From the NCBI RefSeq assembly GCF_002878395.1, contig NC_061120.1, positions 112,828,158 through 112,892,157 on the forward strand: a stretch of DNA of 64,000 nt. The letters are read 5' to 3'. The position numbers were made by a program, and so were the translations under genes. The notes under the pieces are model-generated. The model was given only the letters and a program-made list of their open reading frames with translations. It did no database searches and was not told the DNA's origin. This stretch comes from Capsicum annuum. Its lineage: Eukaryota; Streptophyta; Magnoliopsida; Solanales; Solanaceae. Shown here piece after piece: positions 22,376-34,733 of this stretch; the first letter of the stretch is position 1; each line of letters opens with the position of its first letter.

Positions 22376-25300
22376 GATAATACATGAGGCTCCATTTGTC
22401 CTTATTATTGAATGATAGCTATAATCAATACGATAACTTACCTTATACTTTGTATATCAAAGCTGTATTTGCACAAGTGTCTATAATTATAGTCACACAT
22501 CATGTACGTTCAGATGGTTCTTAAAACAAATTATGTATCTCGCCATCTGCCCTTGTATCGAAATAACTCACCAAAGCAAAACACTTTAGATTTTAGGGAT
22601 AATAAACATAAATCGTATCTTCGAAACATTAGGGTGGTATACACACAAGGAATGTTGGGTGCGTTATAGCTCAATCTGGAGGATATCATCACACTTAAGC
22701 CAATTGGATTATCTCTGTATACTAACATAAGAGTCATACATCATTTGCTTCTTCTTATACACTTAGAGCTCCGCTTGTCGATTTTATGGATCCATATAAT
22801 GCCTTTCCTAGGTAATACCTGTCTAATCAATCAAATCATACAATAATTGTAACATGTTAGCAAATAAGCATGAAGTGCATGTGCTCATATAAACATCTGA
22901 GCCACAAAAAGGGACCTTGACTTATAAATATATAAATTTTATCAGATTTAAAACTTATCAAGTAGTAAAATATTGGAACAAGTAATCAATGTGCAAGTAA
23001 ACTCTGAAAATGTATGAACATGTGGGTAAAAAAAACTAGCATATCAATAGATGAACTATAGCACAAACTCTATCATTTGATCATATAGACGGGTATAATC
23101 TTAATACCTAATCCATATCTCTATAAAAAGTAAAAACATACAACATATAATAAATATCTTCTAACATATAAGAAGAAATAATATAAGAGCACCTAGTACA
23201 TGGTTTCTACAATTGTAAAAGTACATAGAGAGCAGGTAAGCTAATCATAATACCTAAATTTATCAATTATAAAACTCATAGATGAATATTTACACATTAA
23301 CAAATAACCATATTACGCAAACAAATAGGCCCTTGATATTTTTAAATGCATACCCTGTGAAACATATGATACTAAAATAACTATACCACATATAAAGTGA
23401 CATATACACAAATGATTTATGCAACCCATAAGCTATGAATAACAATATGGGATGTATACATAACATGTAGATAAATGAATTGTATCGTAAAATTTATCGC
23501 ATACTTATAAAAACAAGTAAACTATGAAAGTGATTGATACATAAATTTTAACATTATGAAAACTCAGAGTATATAAATAACTTGATTATGACCTATGATC
23601 ATGTAAAATATAATCTTTGAGAAGATACATCTATAACCTATAAAAATTAAAGATGTAATATATGAGCAACAAAATTTTACATTCTAATCTTGTAAACTTA
23701 TGAAATGTATAACATTTAAACAATTACATTTTAGAACATGTGATGTATAAATAAACAACACATGATGATTGGAACATGTAAATAATAACCTTAGGACCTT
23801 GAATAAATAGCCCCTAATGCGCATGCACAAAGACTGTGATGAAATATTCTATGAAATATTTAATTTGTTCATCAACACTTTATGAAAAAAACTTATAAGC
23901 ATGTTCTATATAAAACATGTAATATATAAACAATGATTCATAAAAATATGTAACCTATAAAAAAGAATTTATATTATAAATAACATATAAATAATTAAAC
24001 TCTCATAAATGCATAACAAATAAACTAATAAGCCTATGGAAATAAGTAGTATGTAAACAATTAAGTTACCATACACGCAATACATATAATCTTGCAAGCA
24101 AGTCAGCTATAACACCTACATATTGAATTCAGGACAACTTGATCTTGTTGACATCTAGTCCCTTTGTAACCTATGAGGAATTTCATAGAGTCATCTAGTC
24201 ATAATTTTTGTATGAGCATACTTCTTGTTAGTTCCAAATAACACTAAGGATACTTCTATCCATATTCTCCTATATTTTTTTTTAAGAGGGGGTGGGGTCT
24301 ATGTAACCTGATTATCCTTTCTTGCAGTCCTAGAATATCCTCCTTCATATATGTTCAAACACAAGAAATGGATACTATAAGTATTAGTCTATTTAATTAT
24401 TTAACAGGGGAATGATAAAGGGTAACACTTTATAAACCTCTTACTTGAGTGGCAGGTTAAACCATTTTGTTTCTATTACTATGAGGTATCACATTATTGA
24501 ATTCAGTATATGGTAGCTCCTATAAATAAGGTTGACAGATGAATAAGTGGGATCCTAAAGACAACGTACCCCAAGAACTCTTGTTTACCATATACTTATG
24601 GAGTTATTCGTTATCTATCCACAACACCCAAAGATTAGCCACCTTAGACTTAACAACTGTGGTTCGACTATGCTTGGCAAAATTTCTACAATCATTTAGA
24701 AAAACAAAAATAAATAAAAGTATATTTAAGGGTAATACAACATTTTTCTAAGCCAAACTATAAATAGTAGTTTATGATGAACATGTATCAGGAACACATA
24801 CATCCCATCCCTTCCTTAAAAAGATAATCTTATAAACTTCATTAGTAACTAAGAAATAGCTAGTTAGGCTGCAAAGACACCTAACAAATGAGTACGATCA
24901 TGTGAAATCAAGTGAACAAATAATCGTTATATCTTACGACATTTGTAATCTACTATTGAAAATCTACACATCTCTCTCTCTATATATATGTATTCTTGTC
25001 CTCCTACGCAAGTGCATTCTTCAGCATCATTCTTGATCAATGTATCTCTTATTGAGAGAACCTACTAATTGAATACCAACTACTACCATTGTATAAAAAG
25101 GGTCCCAAACCTCAAGTGATACAAACATTATTTCGCACGACATATCACCGCAACCTACTAAAGCTATATAATCATATTTTTGAAAAAAATAAATTTTCAC
25201 ATATGTCATATTCTAACTAATTCCACTTATATATGTAGTCTAAGATATTCAAACAATATTTTACTATCTACTTGACCACACACTATTGTTGTTTTCCTTG

Positions 25301-26250
25301 AACAAATCACAATGGGGTAATCCTTTCCCATATATTCCTACAAAATGATAGCACTTATCTCTGAGCTTGCTAGACTTCCATGGATTCAAATATGCAGGTT
25401 ATTGCTTACTCGACAAAATTATATGCACGTATTCTATTTTTATAATCCATGTAATATCCTTACAAAATATGTACTATAAAGCATCCATGCCTAGTTAACC
25501 AGCCAGTGATATCTTTAATTAATATTGGCGAGATATATTTATGTAATAGTCAAAGCTATCAATGCATCTTAAACTCATAAAGACCCAATTTGATTACCTC
25601 TACTCTTGAATTATACGTATCCGAAAGCTCATGGGTATGTTACTGAGGAAATACTAAACATTCTCCATGTATTAAATTTATAATTGATAGAGAAATCACA
25701 TGAAAATGCTTTTAAACTTGAAAATCTATTCTTTTGCAACATTTATATCGGGATATGTCGCTTTCTATCTTCGTGGTTAAATAATCCATAACTGCATAAT
25801 CATAGGTGTAATCCTCATATAGGACCTACAATAATAGCAACACCGATGTAATAATAATGGTAAATTGACCCGAATCTCTATATACCTTTATTCTACAAGC
25901 AAGTGTGAACTAGAACGGTTAAACTCACCAAGCTATCTCGACTCTTAGTTTAAGTCTGTGGCTGGATTGTTAGCTATAAACATTTTTTTCAAAATACTAG
26001 TGTCTGATCCATTAGCCATATCTGAGGTTGCCTTTAATAGGATGATTCTATAGGACAGTTAAACAGAATATGAATAAAAATTGACTTTTTATAACTTAAC
26101 TTTTTCACACGATATAAATCATGAAAAACAAGGTCAAAAATCCTAAATGCCCAAGAAACTCCCCCAATATAAATGTGGGGCACAACAAATCCATAAATAA
26201 GGCTCTACTAGACACACCTTTATAGATCCCCTAGGACACTTTAAACCTAG

Positions 26251-26263
26251 GGATATGATACCA
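26251..26263 (-). other. primer-binding site (Met type), LARD-like element
   Basis: The minus strand reads 'tggtatcatatcc', 5 nt from the LTR; compare TGGTATCAGAGCC. It defines the right LTR as the 5' LTR. Confidence 0.8.
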
Positions 26264-26268
26264 CTTTT

Positions 26269-28686
26269 TGTCATGCCCCTAGCCTAGAATGAGTGGAAAA
26301 GAACCATGTAAGTATGTGTTGTACAACTGATATATATTCTATTTAGAAGAGTTACTAATTTAAAACAATTATAAGGGCCAATGTAATTGCACAATTCTAG
26401 CTTATTGAGTCCTACTGCTACAGAAAAGTGAAACTATGAATACATATGACAACTTGACACTGTTTACGAAGCCTCTAAGAGAAATTATATCTGTACCAAT
26501 GAAGATCATTGGGACAGAGCCCTAAAACACTCAACCTATGATCAGAAACATGACTAAATAGTACTAGACATTTATTATCTACAGGTGAGAGAGGAGCTCA
26601 CCAACTACTTTGCCAAATATGGACGAGTGCCTAGTATAGAAGTCTGCACATTGGTATATCTTATCCTGTATTTACAGAAATGCAGTTCCCTCAAAGGTAG
26701 GGGTATTAGTACATATAAAATATGTACTAGTATGTAAAGTAGATATAATGGCAAGTAAACATATAAGGATGCTTAATGAATAAAATAATGAAATGAGCAA
26801 CTGTGGACAACTGAATACTGAGCTTCTTATATGAAACTATAACTTATGAGAGGACGAGTGACAAATACAACATATAAGACAATTACCTATGCATTTACCT
26901 TATTCACTTATCCTACAACTGCTTACAAATAAATCATTATTATTAAGGGCCTAATCATTTGCCTAAGTAATGTAGTGTTCCTACTTTTATTATAAATAAT
27001 CATATAATAGCCCACAAAGGGCATTCTATGTCAAGTGTACCCATGTGTTATCTAAATACTCCTGACTATGATTTTTTACATATAACTGTAATCGCGGTCT
27101 GATATAGGGTAAACCCCTACTTGGGGCTCACTATAAGGGTCTACCCGCAGGCCTTATGTACCATATATTTGCTCGAGGGGCAACCCAGCTGACTCCAAAT
27201 ACAAATGATGCAACAAGGGTGGGTACGTCACGATGTTTGGGATCACTATAGCGGTCTGGTCTTGATCCTGTGCATAGAATCACTTCGAGCTATATGCCAA
27301 GCAAAAACTATGTTCCCTTTCGTCGATAACTTTTATCTAGTAATGCTGTATAGGCCAATAAAAGTGCATCATGATAAGTACTATTCATCCATTAAGTAAT
27401 GTTGCTCATATTCCACTACTTCTCCACTACTGTCGATCTATTCAAATGCTAGTTCTTATTTTATTTTATCATAATATCGCATTGTGATCCAATATATAAA
27501 TGCGACTATGTTATGGCCATTTATTCTGAACTTACTACATATGATAGACCTAATATATGGATTCTATGAATTTTTAGCACCCATAAATACAAGTATGTGT
27601 CGCTCTATAGATACTTGACTTGACAAGGGTAAGAATGAATACCGCAACTCTAATAAGTGGACTCATGAAGGATGGAGACAAGTAATTAAAAATAGGAAGG
27701 GAACATGTATATTGTTGTGATATTAGGTGTATATTCACATGTTAAATTCTTAGAAGGTGAAAGATTTCTTCCTCTATTTCAAGTAAACTATATCAATTCT
27801 TCTTGGAGAAACAAATAACTATGAGTTATGCCTTCATGGCAAAGGGGGGTTTAACTTTACATACTTTAATTCAGTTCCACAATATACAATGACCTACCCC
27901 TTTTATCTTACATTAGGAAATATCGAGGACCTCATAGATAAAGTAGATTTATGGGTTCCAAACCACTCCAAGGATTCAAGCTACATAACCATAATTCATT
28001 CATATCATACTTTACTATGAAATAAGTTAATTGAATCACTTCTACATTTTATCAAACATCTAGTGGACATAGAGCTCCACAACCTTCATTAATGGTGCTT
28101 AAACAATAAAAAAATCTTATCCTTAATGAAGAAATTTCTACAAATATGCTTATATATAGAATGATTGATTTACTTTACCTCTAACGAGTTAATAGTTCAC
28201 CTAATACATAATTCCATCAATTCTACTCAATTTCAACTTTTCCTTTTTATTCAAGAACCCTAACTAATCTAAACCACTTCAAAATATAGTATAAATATTA
28301 AAAATAAATAAACTCAAATGCTTATCTATAAACATATTCAAAAATAGGATAAGAAATTTACATCCTGGAGTTTAAATTCCAACTGTAGATACTATAAATT
28401 ACTTTTTGAAATCCTTAGAGGTTGCTAGAAAATTCTCGAGCTTATGATCCTAAGAGCGTAGTTATCCCTTTTTCGTTAACAATCCTTTTTTGATAGTTTA
28501 CGTTAACTCTCCTTTGTTAAAGGAGAGAAAGAGAAGGGAGAAAGAAACGTAAGAATGGTAACATAGGTTCTTGTTTTGCTAGAAAGTACTAGTGAAACCT
28601 ATGAAATAATCACTTTATTTTTCTATTAATAGTAATTTAGAAGAAATAATTTAAAAGTTTCCCCCATATGTTTCCAATATTATAAC

Positions 28687-28730
<44 letters not shown>

Positions 28731-28943
28731 CAAATATAAGTAGGCATCAAATATTGAGATAAACTACTCTTCCGAATAATTATTATTATACCCTTCTACA
28801 ATATAAACTTAGATGCATTTTTTTTATGATATGTTACAATATAATTCTCCTTGAACTATATTTACCACATCACTCTCTATAGATTAGGATTTTAACTTAT
28901 TCAAAATATTAAACCAACTTCAAAATTTTCCTAAGGTGTTACA
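26269..28943 (-). repeat. 5' LTR of the LARD-like element
   Basis: 2675 bp with both ends intact (TGTAACACC...GACA on the minus strand). It differs from the left copy by many substitutions, a 23-bp segment near 26342 and a longer (TA)n run, so the insertion is old. Confidence 0.9.
28692..28729. repeat. (TA)n microsatellite, right LTR copy
   Basis: About 19 TA units, compared with about 12 in the other LTR. Confidence 0.95.
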
Positions 28944-30290
28944 ATTATGCCCCGTGATTAGAGTTGTCTTAGGATTCATTATCTTTGCCATTATATTTAT
29001 CTACTCCCGTTGGTGTTTCCTTAGAAGTGGATTGGATTTATAGATAATGTGTTGTGACTATTCTAATGTTTTGTACTCATGTTGATCTTACTGCGTTAGA
29101 TATGATGGATATTAATATGATTCCGGGCTAGGACTAGTTATCCCACTATCATACAGTCTTAGATTATTTTTCTAAGATCTTTACCTTTACCATGCTTGAT
29201 ATACTTTTAGTTATGTGTTAGGAAGCTATCAGCCATGAGCCGATGAGGATTTTTTATTATTCGGGATAGGATACTTTAAGGGTGTTGCGAGTCTTATCTT
29301 AATTATATTTATGATGTTAGTGTTAAGAGTTTCTCGCTTGACTCTATTCCTCTAGTTCATGAGTTTCCTGATGTTTTTCCCATCGATCTACCTTGTTTTT
29401 TTAGCATGAGTTTTTTTTATTGATCTTGAGTCCGAAACTTAACATATTTCTATAGTGCCATACCATATGGCTTTTGCTGATCTTAAGAAGCTAAATTCTC
29501 ATCTTCAGGACCTTTTTGGTAAGGTTTTTATTAAATTGAGTATGTACCCTTGGGATGCTCCTGTATTGTTTGTGAAGAGAATGATGGTTCCAAAAATATA
29601 TGAATTGATTATGGACAACTTAATAAGGTGATAGTAAAGAACCGATATCTTATGAATCATATTGATGATTTGTTTGACCAACTTTAGGGTGTACTAGTGC
29701 TCTCTAAGATTGATTTAATGTTTGGTTATCATTAGTTTAGGATTAGGGCTGAGGATATCCCAAAGACAGCTTTACGGACCAAATATAGTCATTTTGAGTT
29801 TCTAGTGATGTATTTTTGTTAACCAAGCCCTAGTTGTATTTATGGATTTGATGTACTAAGTGTTTTGGCCTTATATTGATTCCTTTGAAATTGTGTTCAT
29901 TGATGACATACTTGTGTATTCAAGGAGTTAAGAGAAGCATATGTAACATTAGTGGAATTCTAACTTTGAGATATCATAGGGCTTTTGCCAAATTCTCTAT
30001 GTGTGAGTTTTGTCTTGTGTCAGTGACATTCGTTAGGCATATGATATCTAAAAATAGTATTATGGTAGACCTAACAAAGATTGAGGCTATTCATGATTGG
30101 GCTATCCCTACATCTCTATATAAGGTGTAGCTTTATCGACTTGGTCGATTACTATAAATAGTTTTTTGAGAGTTTGTTATTATCATTGCACTGCTAACTA
30201 GATTGACTTGGATGAAGGTTCCTTTTGGATTTTCTGAGTAGTGTGAGTTAGGATTTGGATAGATCAAGGTATTTCTTACTTTATCTCCTA
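28944..30290 (+). pseudogene. element A protease end and reverse transcriptase
   Basis: Resumes after the LARD-like element and aligns with element B 53290-54014. RT words in shifted frames include 'YHMAFADLKKLNSHL', 'DDLFDQL', 'SKIDLMFGYH' (about 29702, first catalytic Asp), 'PKTALRTKYSHFEFLVM' and the catalytic box VFIDDILVYS at 29893-29922, which is intact here. Then come 'AFAKFSMCEFCLVSVTF' and 'VDLTKIEAIHDWA'. Stops and single-base shifts make it non-functional. Confidence 0.85.
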
Positions 30291-30916
30291 AATTGACCTT
30301 TCTTTTTTAGGACAAGGGATTCACCGTATATTGTGATGCTTCTGGTGTTGGTTTGGGTTTTGTGTTGGTGTAGCAGGGTCGAGTTATTGCTTATGCATTA
30401 AGAAAGTTAAAGGTACACGAGAGGAACTACCCTACTCAAGATTTGGAGTTGGCGGTAGTAGATTTTGTTCTTAAGATTTAAAGATATTATCTTTGTGGTG
30501 TACAATGTGAAATTTTCATGGATCATCATAATATTCAAACTCTTTTAACCCAAAGAGAGCTTAATTCTTGGCAGCATAGATCGATGGAGTTTCTTAAGGA
30601 TTATGACATCTCTATTTTGTATCATTCGAGCAAGGTGAACGTGGTAGCGGATGACTTGAGCAAAATTGTAGTGAGTATGAGTAATTTGGCTTCTATTTCA
30701 GTTTTTCAAAGTCTATTAGCATGGGACGTCCGGTCCTTAGCCAACTTGATAGTGTCACTTTATATTTCAGACCCTAGGAGTATTCTTGCTAGTGTTGAGG
30801 AAAGGTCTTCGCTATTTGAGCATATTCAGAGTTGTCAGTTTAAGGATATGAGACTTTGCATTACCCATGATCAGGTGTTGAGTGGTGAGTCCAAGAGGGC
30901 TACCATAAATTCTTAG
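30291..30916 (+). pseudogene. element A RNase H and connection domain
   Basis: 'GFTVYCDASGVGLGFVLV' carries the first catalytic Asp (about 30335); '[20 protein letters not shown]', '[11 protein letters not shown]' and 'EIFMDHHNIQTL' follow. Best open piece is 30518-30916: 'YHSSKVNVVADDLSKI' (normally ADALSRK), 'SILASVEERSSLFEHIQS'. In better condition than the same region of element C, but with stops near 30370 and 30480. Confidence 0.85.
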
Positions 30917-31834
30917 GGTGTTTTGAGATTTGATAGCCGCATTTGTGTTTTAAGGGTTGATTTTATTTAGTCAATTTTCCGTAAGGCTCACAACTCTAGA
31001 TACTTTTAAGTACTAGGGTACAACTAAGATTTATAGAGATTTGAGGCAGCTTTATTGGGTGAGTGGTATAAAGAGGGATGTGGTAGTCTTAGTAGCTCAT
31101 TGTCTATGTTCTCAGTAGGTAAAGGTTGAGCATCAAAGACGTAGTGGCTTGATTTAGAGATTGCCCTTTCACGAGTGGAAGTAGGTTCGGATTACCATGG
31201 ACTTTGTTAGTGGTTTTTGTATCACATCTCATGGTTATAATGGTATTTGGGTCATTATTGATCAGTTGACCAAGTAAACACATTTCATTCCTATTTAGAT
31301 ATCCTTCAGCGCTGAGAGGTTTGCTCGTATCTATGTTTGTAAGATAGTTAGTTTCCATAATGTGCCTATATATATTATTTTAGACCGGGGTTCAGTGTTT
31401 ACTTTAAGGTTTTGGAGAGTGTTTTAGTAGGATTTTGGTACTCATTTAGATCTTAGTACAACCTTCCACCCTCAGACTGACGGGCAATTAAAGCAGACTA
31501 CTCAGGTTCTCAAGGTTAAGCTCCAAGCTTGTGTTATAGATTTTGGTGGTCAATGGGAGAATCTCTTAGCTTTGATAGAATTTGCATATAATAATAGCTA
31601 CCATTTGAGTATTGAGATGGCGCCTTTTGAGGATTTGTATGGTAGGCAATGTTGTTCTTCGATTGGTTTGTTTGAGACCTCTAAGATTATACCTCCTGGT
31701 ACTGACCTACTTCAGAAAATGTTTTATTGAGTTAAGGTGATGCAAGATAGGTTGATTGAAGCTCATAGGTGGAAGAAGGTGTATGCAGATCGTAGACTTG
31801 GTGCCTTGAGATTTGGAGTTTGTAACTAGGTATT
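30917..31834 (+). pseudogene. element A integrase (zinc region and core)
   Basis: 'YRDLRQLYWVSGIKRDVVV' and 'HCLCS' mark the HHCC region. The core contains 'MDFVSGF' (first Asp, codon 31200), 'IILDRGSVFTLRFW' (second Asp, codon 31383) and 'FHPQTDGQLKQTTQVL', where the catalytic Glu of the family word GQSERT is Lys (codon 31491); the spacing of 35 residues between the second Asp and this position is normal. 'LALIEFAYNNSYH' and 'EMAPFEDLYGRQC' follow. Several stops. It is split at 31834 by element J and resumes at 48353. Confidence 0.85.
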
Positions 31835-33450
31835 TGATCTAAGGTGTATTTATGCACTTTAGTGTTTCTATCTTAGCTTAATTAGCTTTGTTTTGAGGGA
31901 AAATTGTGTGTTTTATGTGTTAATTATGATATAAATAAGAATCAAAGTGTTCAAGTATGTGATTATAATGTTTAAAGGTGTTTTCAAACAAGTTTGGATT
32001 CAAATTGATCATTTAGAGTTTAACCGAGAAAACTATTATTACTAGCTTGAGCTAGGTGTTTGTCTTGTCTATCACGATGGATTCTAATGTATGTAATGAG
32101 TTCCTAATGGTTTAATTGTGTAATTATGTGTGGAAAAATTTGTTTATAATGTGCATAGTATAATTGAATCAATTCAATAGTCAAAACACTAAGTAAAGAT
32201 CAAAGTGGACGGAGCCTAATCTTAGCTCACATTTCTAGTTCACCGTTATGAATGTTGTGTTGTGTTCAGATCTAATATGTTGTGCATAACAATTAAGTAT
32301 TTTTGGTGAGTTTATTTTGATTATTAATGAAGTAAATACAAGATGGAGACAAAAAGTGGAAACAACACCACAAGGCGTGGGATGGAGGAAAAAAGAATAA
32401 AGTGAAGTTGGACGTCTAAAAACATGCTATTCCAGTGAGCCCTCATGATTAAAGCGTGAACCAAGCTCACTTCTCCTTTCCAAGAGTTGATTTTCTACCC
32501 CATCCTCAAGATGCTACAGAATGCATCGCGACCCCCATTCTATAAACGGCCAAAGTTCACTACTATAAATAGGATTCCTTGTTTCTAAGGACTTTTTGGA
32601 TTGGCCTTGGACGTCTTGGTGGCTTGGAGGGGGGTTGGAAAACACTTACATTAGGGTTTTTATATCTTTAATTAATATTTATTATGGATTTTAATATGGA
32701 TTCATTCATTTTGTTTACGAATATTTCCATGAGTTGCTAAAGCCCCTTTTCGGGGTTAAGGCCAAGAATATGATTACTATTGCTTTGAATCGATTTGGTT
32801 TTGATTTATTTTCTTATTTGGCTATTTATTTATCCTTGTTTTAACTATTTTAAGAATCATATAACCTTATAATACATCTATTGTTGACCTTGTGAGCTTG
32901 GAAGGGGGAATAGAAAGATAGAACATGGGGATTGATAGAGCAAGGTTCTTTTTCTTTTATAAAATAAGGTACTTGAATTAGCATCTAGGATAACGATATA
33001 CATAGAAGTCTTGTTCGGTTCACTTTTAGAATGACATATTAATGCATTTAATTGGATTATTACATCCTCTCTTGACGATGTAGTTGTAATGTCTAAGTAG
33101 GTAGAAGATTAGAGGTCGGGATACCATGATCATATGATAAACCCTGCGAATAAACAACCAAGATAAGTAATCTAACTAATGATGTTCAATAGCTTCGTAT
33201 GATTGTTTGTAGTGTCTTAACCCTGGGTTTTCATTCTCATTGATTGTCTAAATTCTTTACTTCTCTGTCTTATTTTAGTTTACTTTTAGTTATAATCCGC
33301 AAACTCTTTTGGTTACTTTTACACCACTTTAATCCTTATTGTTAAACTTGGATTAGAAACTTGTCAACACAAGTCCCTGTGGGATCGATACTTGGCTTCT
33401 TAAGGGCCACATTACTACACGTAGACTTGCATGTGCTCTTGGACATAATA
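31835..33450 (+). repeat. 5' LTR of element J
   Basis: 1616 bp starting TGATCTAAGG. Aligns with 44192-48352 apart from LTR-G. A TATA box lies at 32564 and 'gcatcgcgacccccatt' about 40 bp upstream. It contains the uninterrupted target site of LTR-G ('aaagatagaacatgg', about 32917). The end, 'ataata', lies 6 nt before the PBS. Confidence 0.88.
32564..32571 (+). promoter_or_regulatory. TATA box, 5' LTR of J
   Basis: TATAAATA in 'tactataaataggattcc', conserved in the 3' LTR at 44912. Confidence 0.75.
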
Positions 33451-33456
33451 AGTTTT

Positions 33457-33474
33457 TGGCGTCATTGCCGGTGA
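33457..33474 (+). other. primer-binding site (tRNA-Asp), element J
   Basis: 'tggcgtcattgccggtga' matches the tRNA-Asp PBS TGGCGCCGTTGCCGGGGA at 15 of 18 positions by eye. This PBS is typical of Athila/Tat elements. Confidence 0.85.
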
Positions 33475-33972
33475 CTTGCAAATAGGAAACTATTTTGGTT
33501 TTAGTTTTACCTTTTAGGTTTTTTGGTGCTTTACTCTTGGTCTTGGGATTGATTTTGTAGGAAATAGGTTTACACATTTGTAAGCTAGCAAAGGATAGGG
33601 AATTGGTTGAACCAAGCCTTGAACCTGAGCAATGCTTCCATCAACAAAGGAGAGAATCAATCCTTCTCCCCCATATCCCATAATTTCAAGAGGAACAGGA
33701 CAATCATGCTCTAATGGTTGAAGATCAGCCAGCCCACAGGATAGTTTGAGAAATGGCAATCCCCCTTTTGAAAAATTTGACATATCTTATTCTGAAACCG
33801 GCTGCTGGAGGTAATTTTAAGCTGAAAACAACATCGTGTATATTTTGATTAGCAGTGGATAGTTTATGGGGATTTCACATGAAGATTCATATGTCAATCT
33901 GCGGAACTTTTTAGAGATCAGTGACACATTTAATCCTACTGGTGTGTCAACTAATTATGTTTGGCTGACACT
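33475..33972 (+). pseudogene. element J gag, N-terminal part
   Basis: A decayed leader and gag start; the clear part is 33868-33972: 'MGISHEDSYVNLRNFLEI' and 'DTFNPTGVSTNYVWLTL', matching the Athila gag block with HED...NFLE and D-x-F-x-x-x-G-V-S. It stops in the middle of the conserved L-x-L-F-P-F-S-L block, where element K is inserted; the second half of that block begins at 40347. Confidence 0.75.
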
Positions 33973-34149
33973 TGATGTGTGAGCTAATGCTAACACATTT
34001 GAGGCTTTTAACTAGAAATAATTCTAAAGTCTTAAGCAACTTTTGTCATTTTTGATTGCTTTCTCTTTGATAATGCAGGAAAGTCAAGATGCAAGAAAAC
34101 CAAAGACAATAGAAGCAAAAAAATGAATTTGGAACAAGTGGACATGAAA

Positions 34150-34680
34150 GTGTAGTTGACAACTTGTCTGATAAATCATCAAATTTGTGATAATTTATCA
34201 GAGTCATCGTCAGCTATAGATAGTATGAGGAAGTTGGAGCTAAAGTGCGACGACATCTCTAATAAGTCATCACAATTCTGATAAGCCATTGAGAATGATG
34301 TCAGGCTAAGGCAGTACATGAGATTTGAAGTGAAGAAGTGTTGACATTGTCTGATATATCATCAAAGTTCGGATAAGTCATCAAATTAATTATCAGCCTT
34401 AGGCAGTATATGGGAGTTAGATTTTGAAAGTGACAACAACTGTTGATAAGCCATCAACTTTGTGATAAGTCGTCAAGATTATCGTCCGCCTTAGGCAGTG
34501 TTCAAATGCTGAGTTGAAGAAGTGATGATATTTTGTGATAATTCATCAGATCTTTGATAAGCCATCAGACTCGTCGTCTGCTAAAAAAAATGACATATCA
34601 AATAGAGAGACGAGTTGATGACATATCTGATAGGCCATCAACCCCCTAATAAGTCATCACATGTTATCGTCAGCTGTGGG
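34150..34680. repeat. six-unit 92-bp palindromic array in U3 of K (5' LTR)
   Basis: Each unit has two near-palindromic boxes of the type TGATAAGTCATCA followed by '(t/c)gtcagcc' and in several units 'ttaggcagt'. The '-cagc' landmark falls at about 34211, 34300, 34394, 34487, 34577 and 34671, so the period is 90-94 bp. The array is present at the same place in the 3' LTR. Confidence 0.85.
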
Positions 34681-34724
34681 ATAAAAAGATGTATGCTGTG
34701 ATTTGCTTCCAAAATTAGGCTAAG

Positions 34725-34733
34725 TATTTAAGG
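34725..34733 (+). promoter_or_regulatory. TATA-like box, 5' LTR of K
   Basis: TATTTAAGG, also present in the 3' LTR at 39341-39349. Weak match to a TATA box, but at the expected place after the U3 array. Confidence 0.45.

Larger units (their letters stand above)
22146..26268 (-). other. non-coding interior of the LARD-like element
   Basis: 4.1 kb, strongly AT-rich, with only short random-looking open frames. It contains degenerate 48-bp repeats (22201-22375), a long low-complexity stretch at about 22900-24100 made of variants of 'acatgtaatatataaacaa', and 'tctctctctctatatatatat' near 24971. No gag or pol words seen on either strand. Confidence 0.75.
19539..28943 (-). mobile_element. 9.4 kb LARD-like LTR element
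   Basis: Bounded by TGTCACACCCC (19539) and GGTGTTACA (28943), with a perfect 5-bp target duplication attat (19534-19538 and 28944-28948). Two direct LTRs of about 2.6 kb flank 4.1 kb of AT-rich sequence with no retrotransposon coding words on either strand. A Met-type PBS beside the right LTR gives minus orientation. Long LTRs, a PBS and a non-coding interior are the definition of a large retrotransposon derivative. It interrupts the protease of element A exactly between halves that align to element B. Confidence 0.88.

Noticed and set aside
26251..26263. tRNA-Met fragment
   Set aside because: Position and length fit a primer-binding site next to an LTR, not a gene.
33395..33475. tRNA or other small RNA gene around the 'gtgggatcgatacttggcttc' text
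   Set aside because: No cloverleaf can be drawn; the text is part of the J LTR and the nearby tRNA-like match is the primer-binding site.
33514..33783. minus-strand frames of 74-89 residues
   Set aside because: They are antisense to the leader and gag start of element J.
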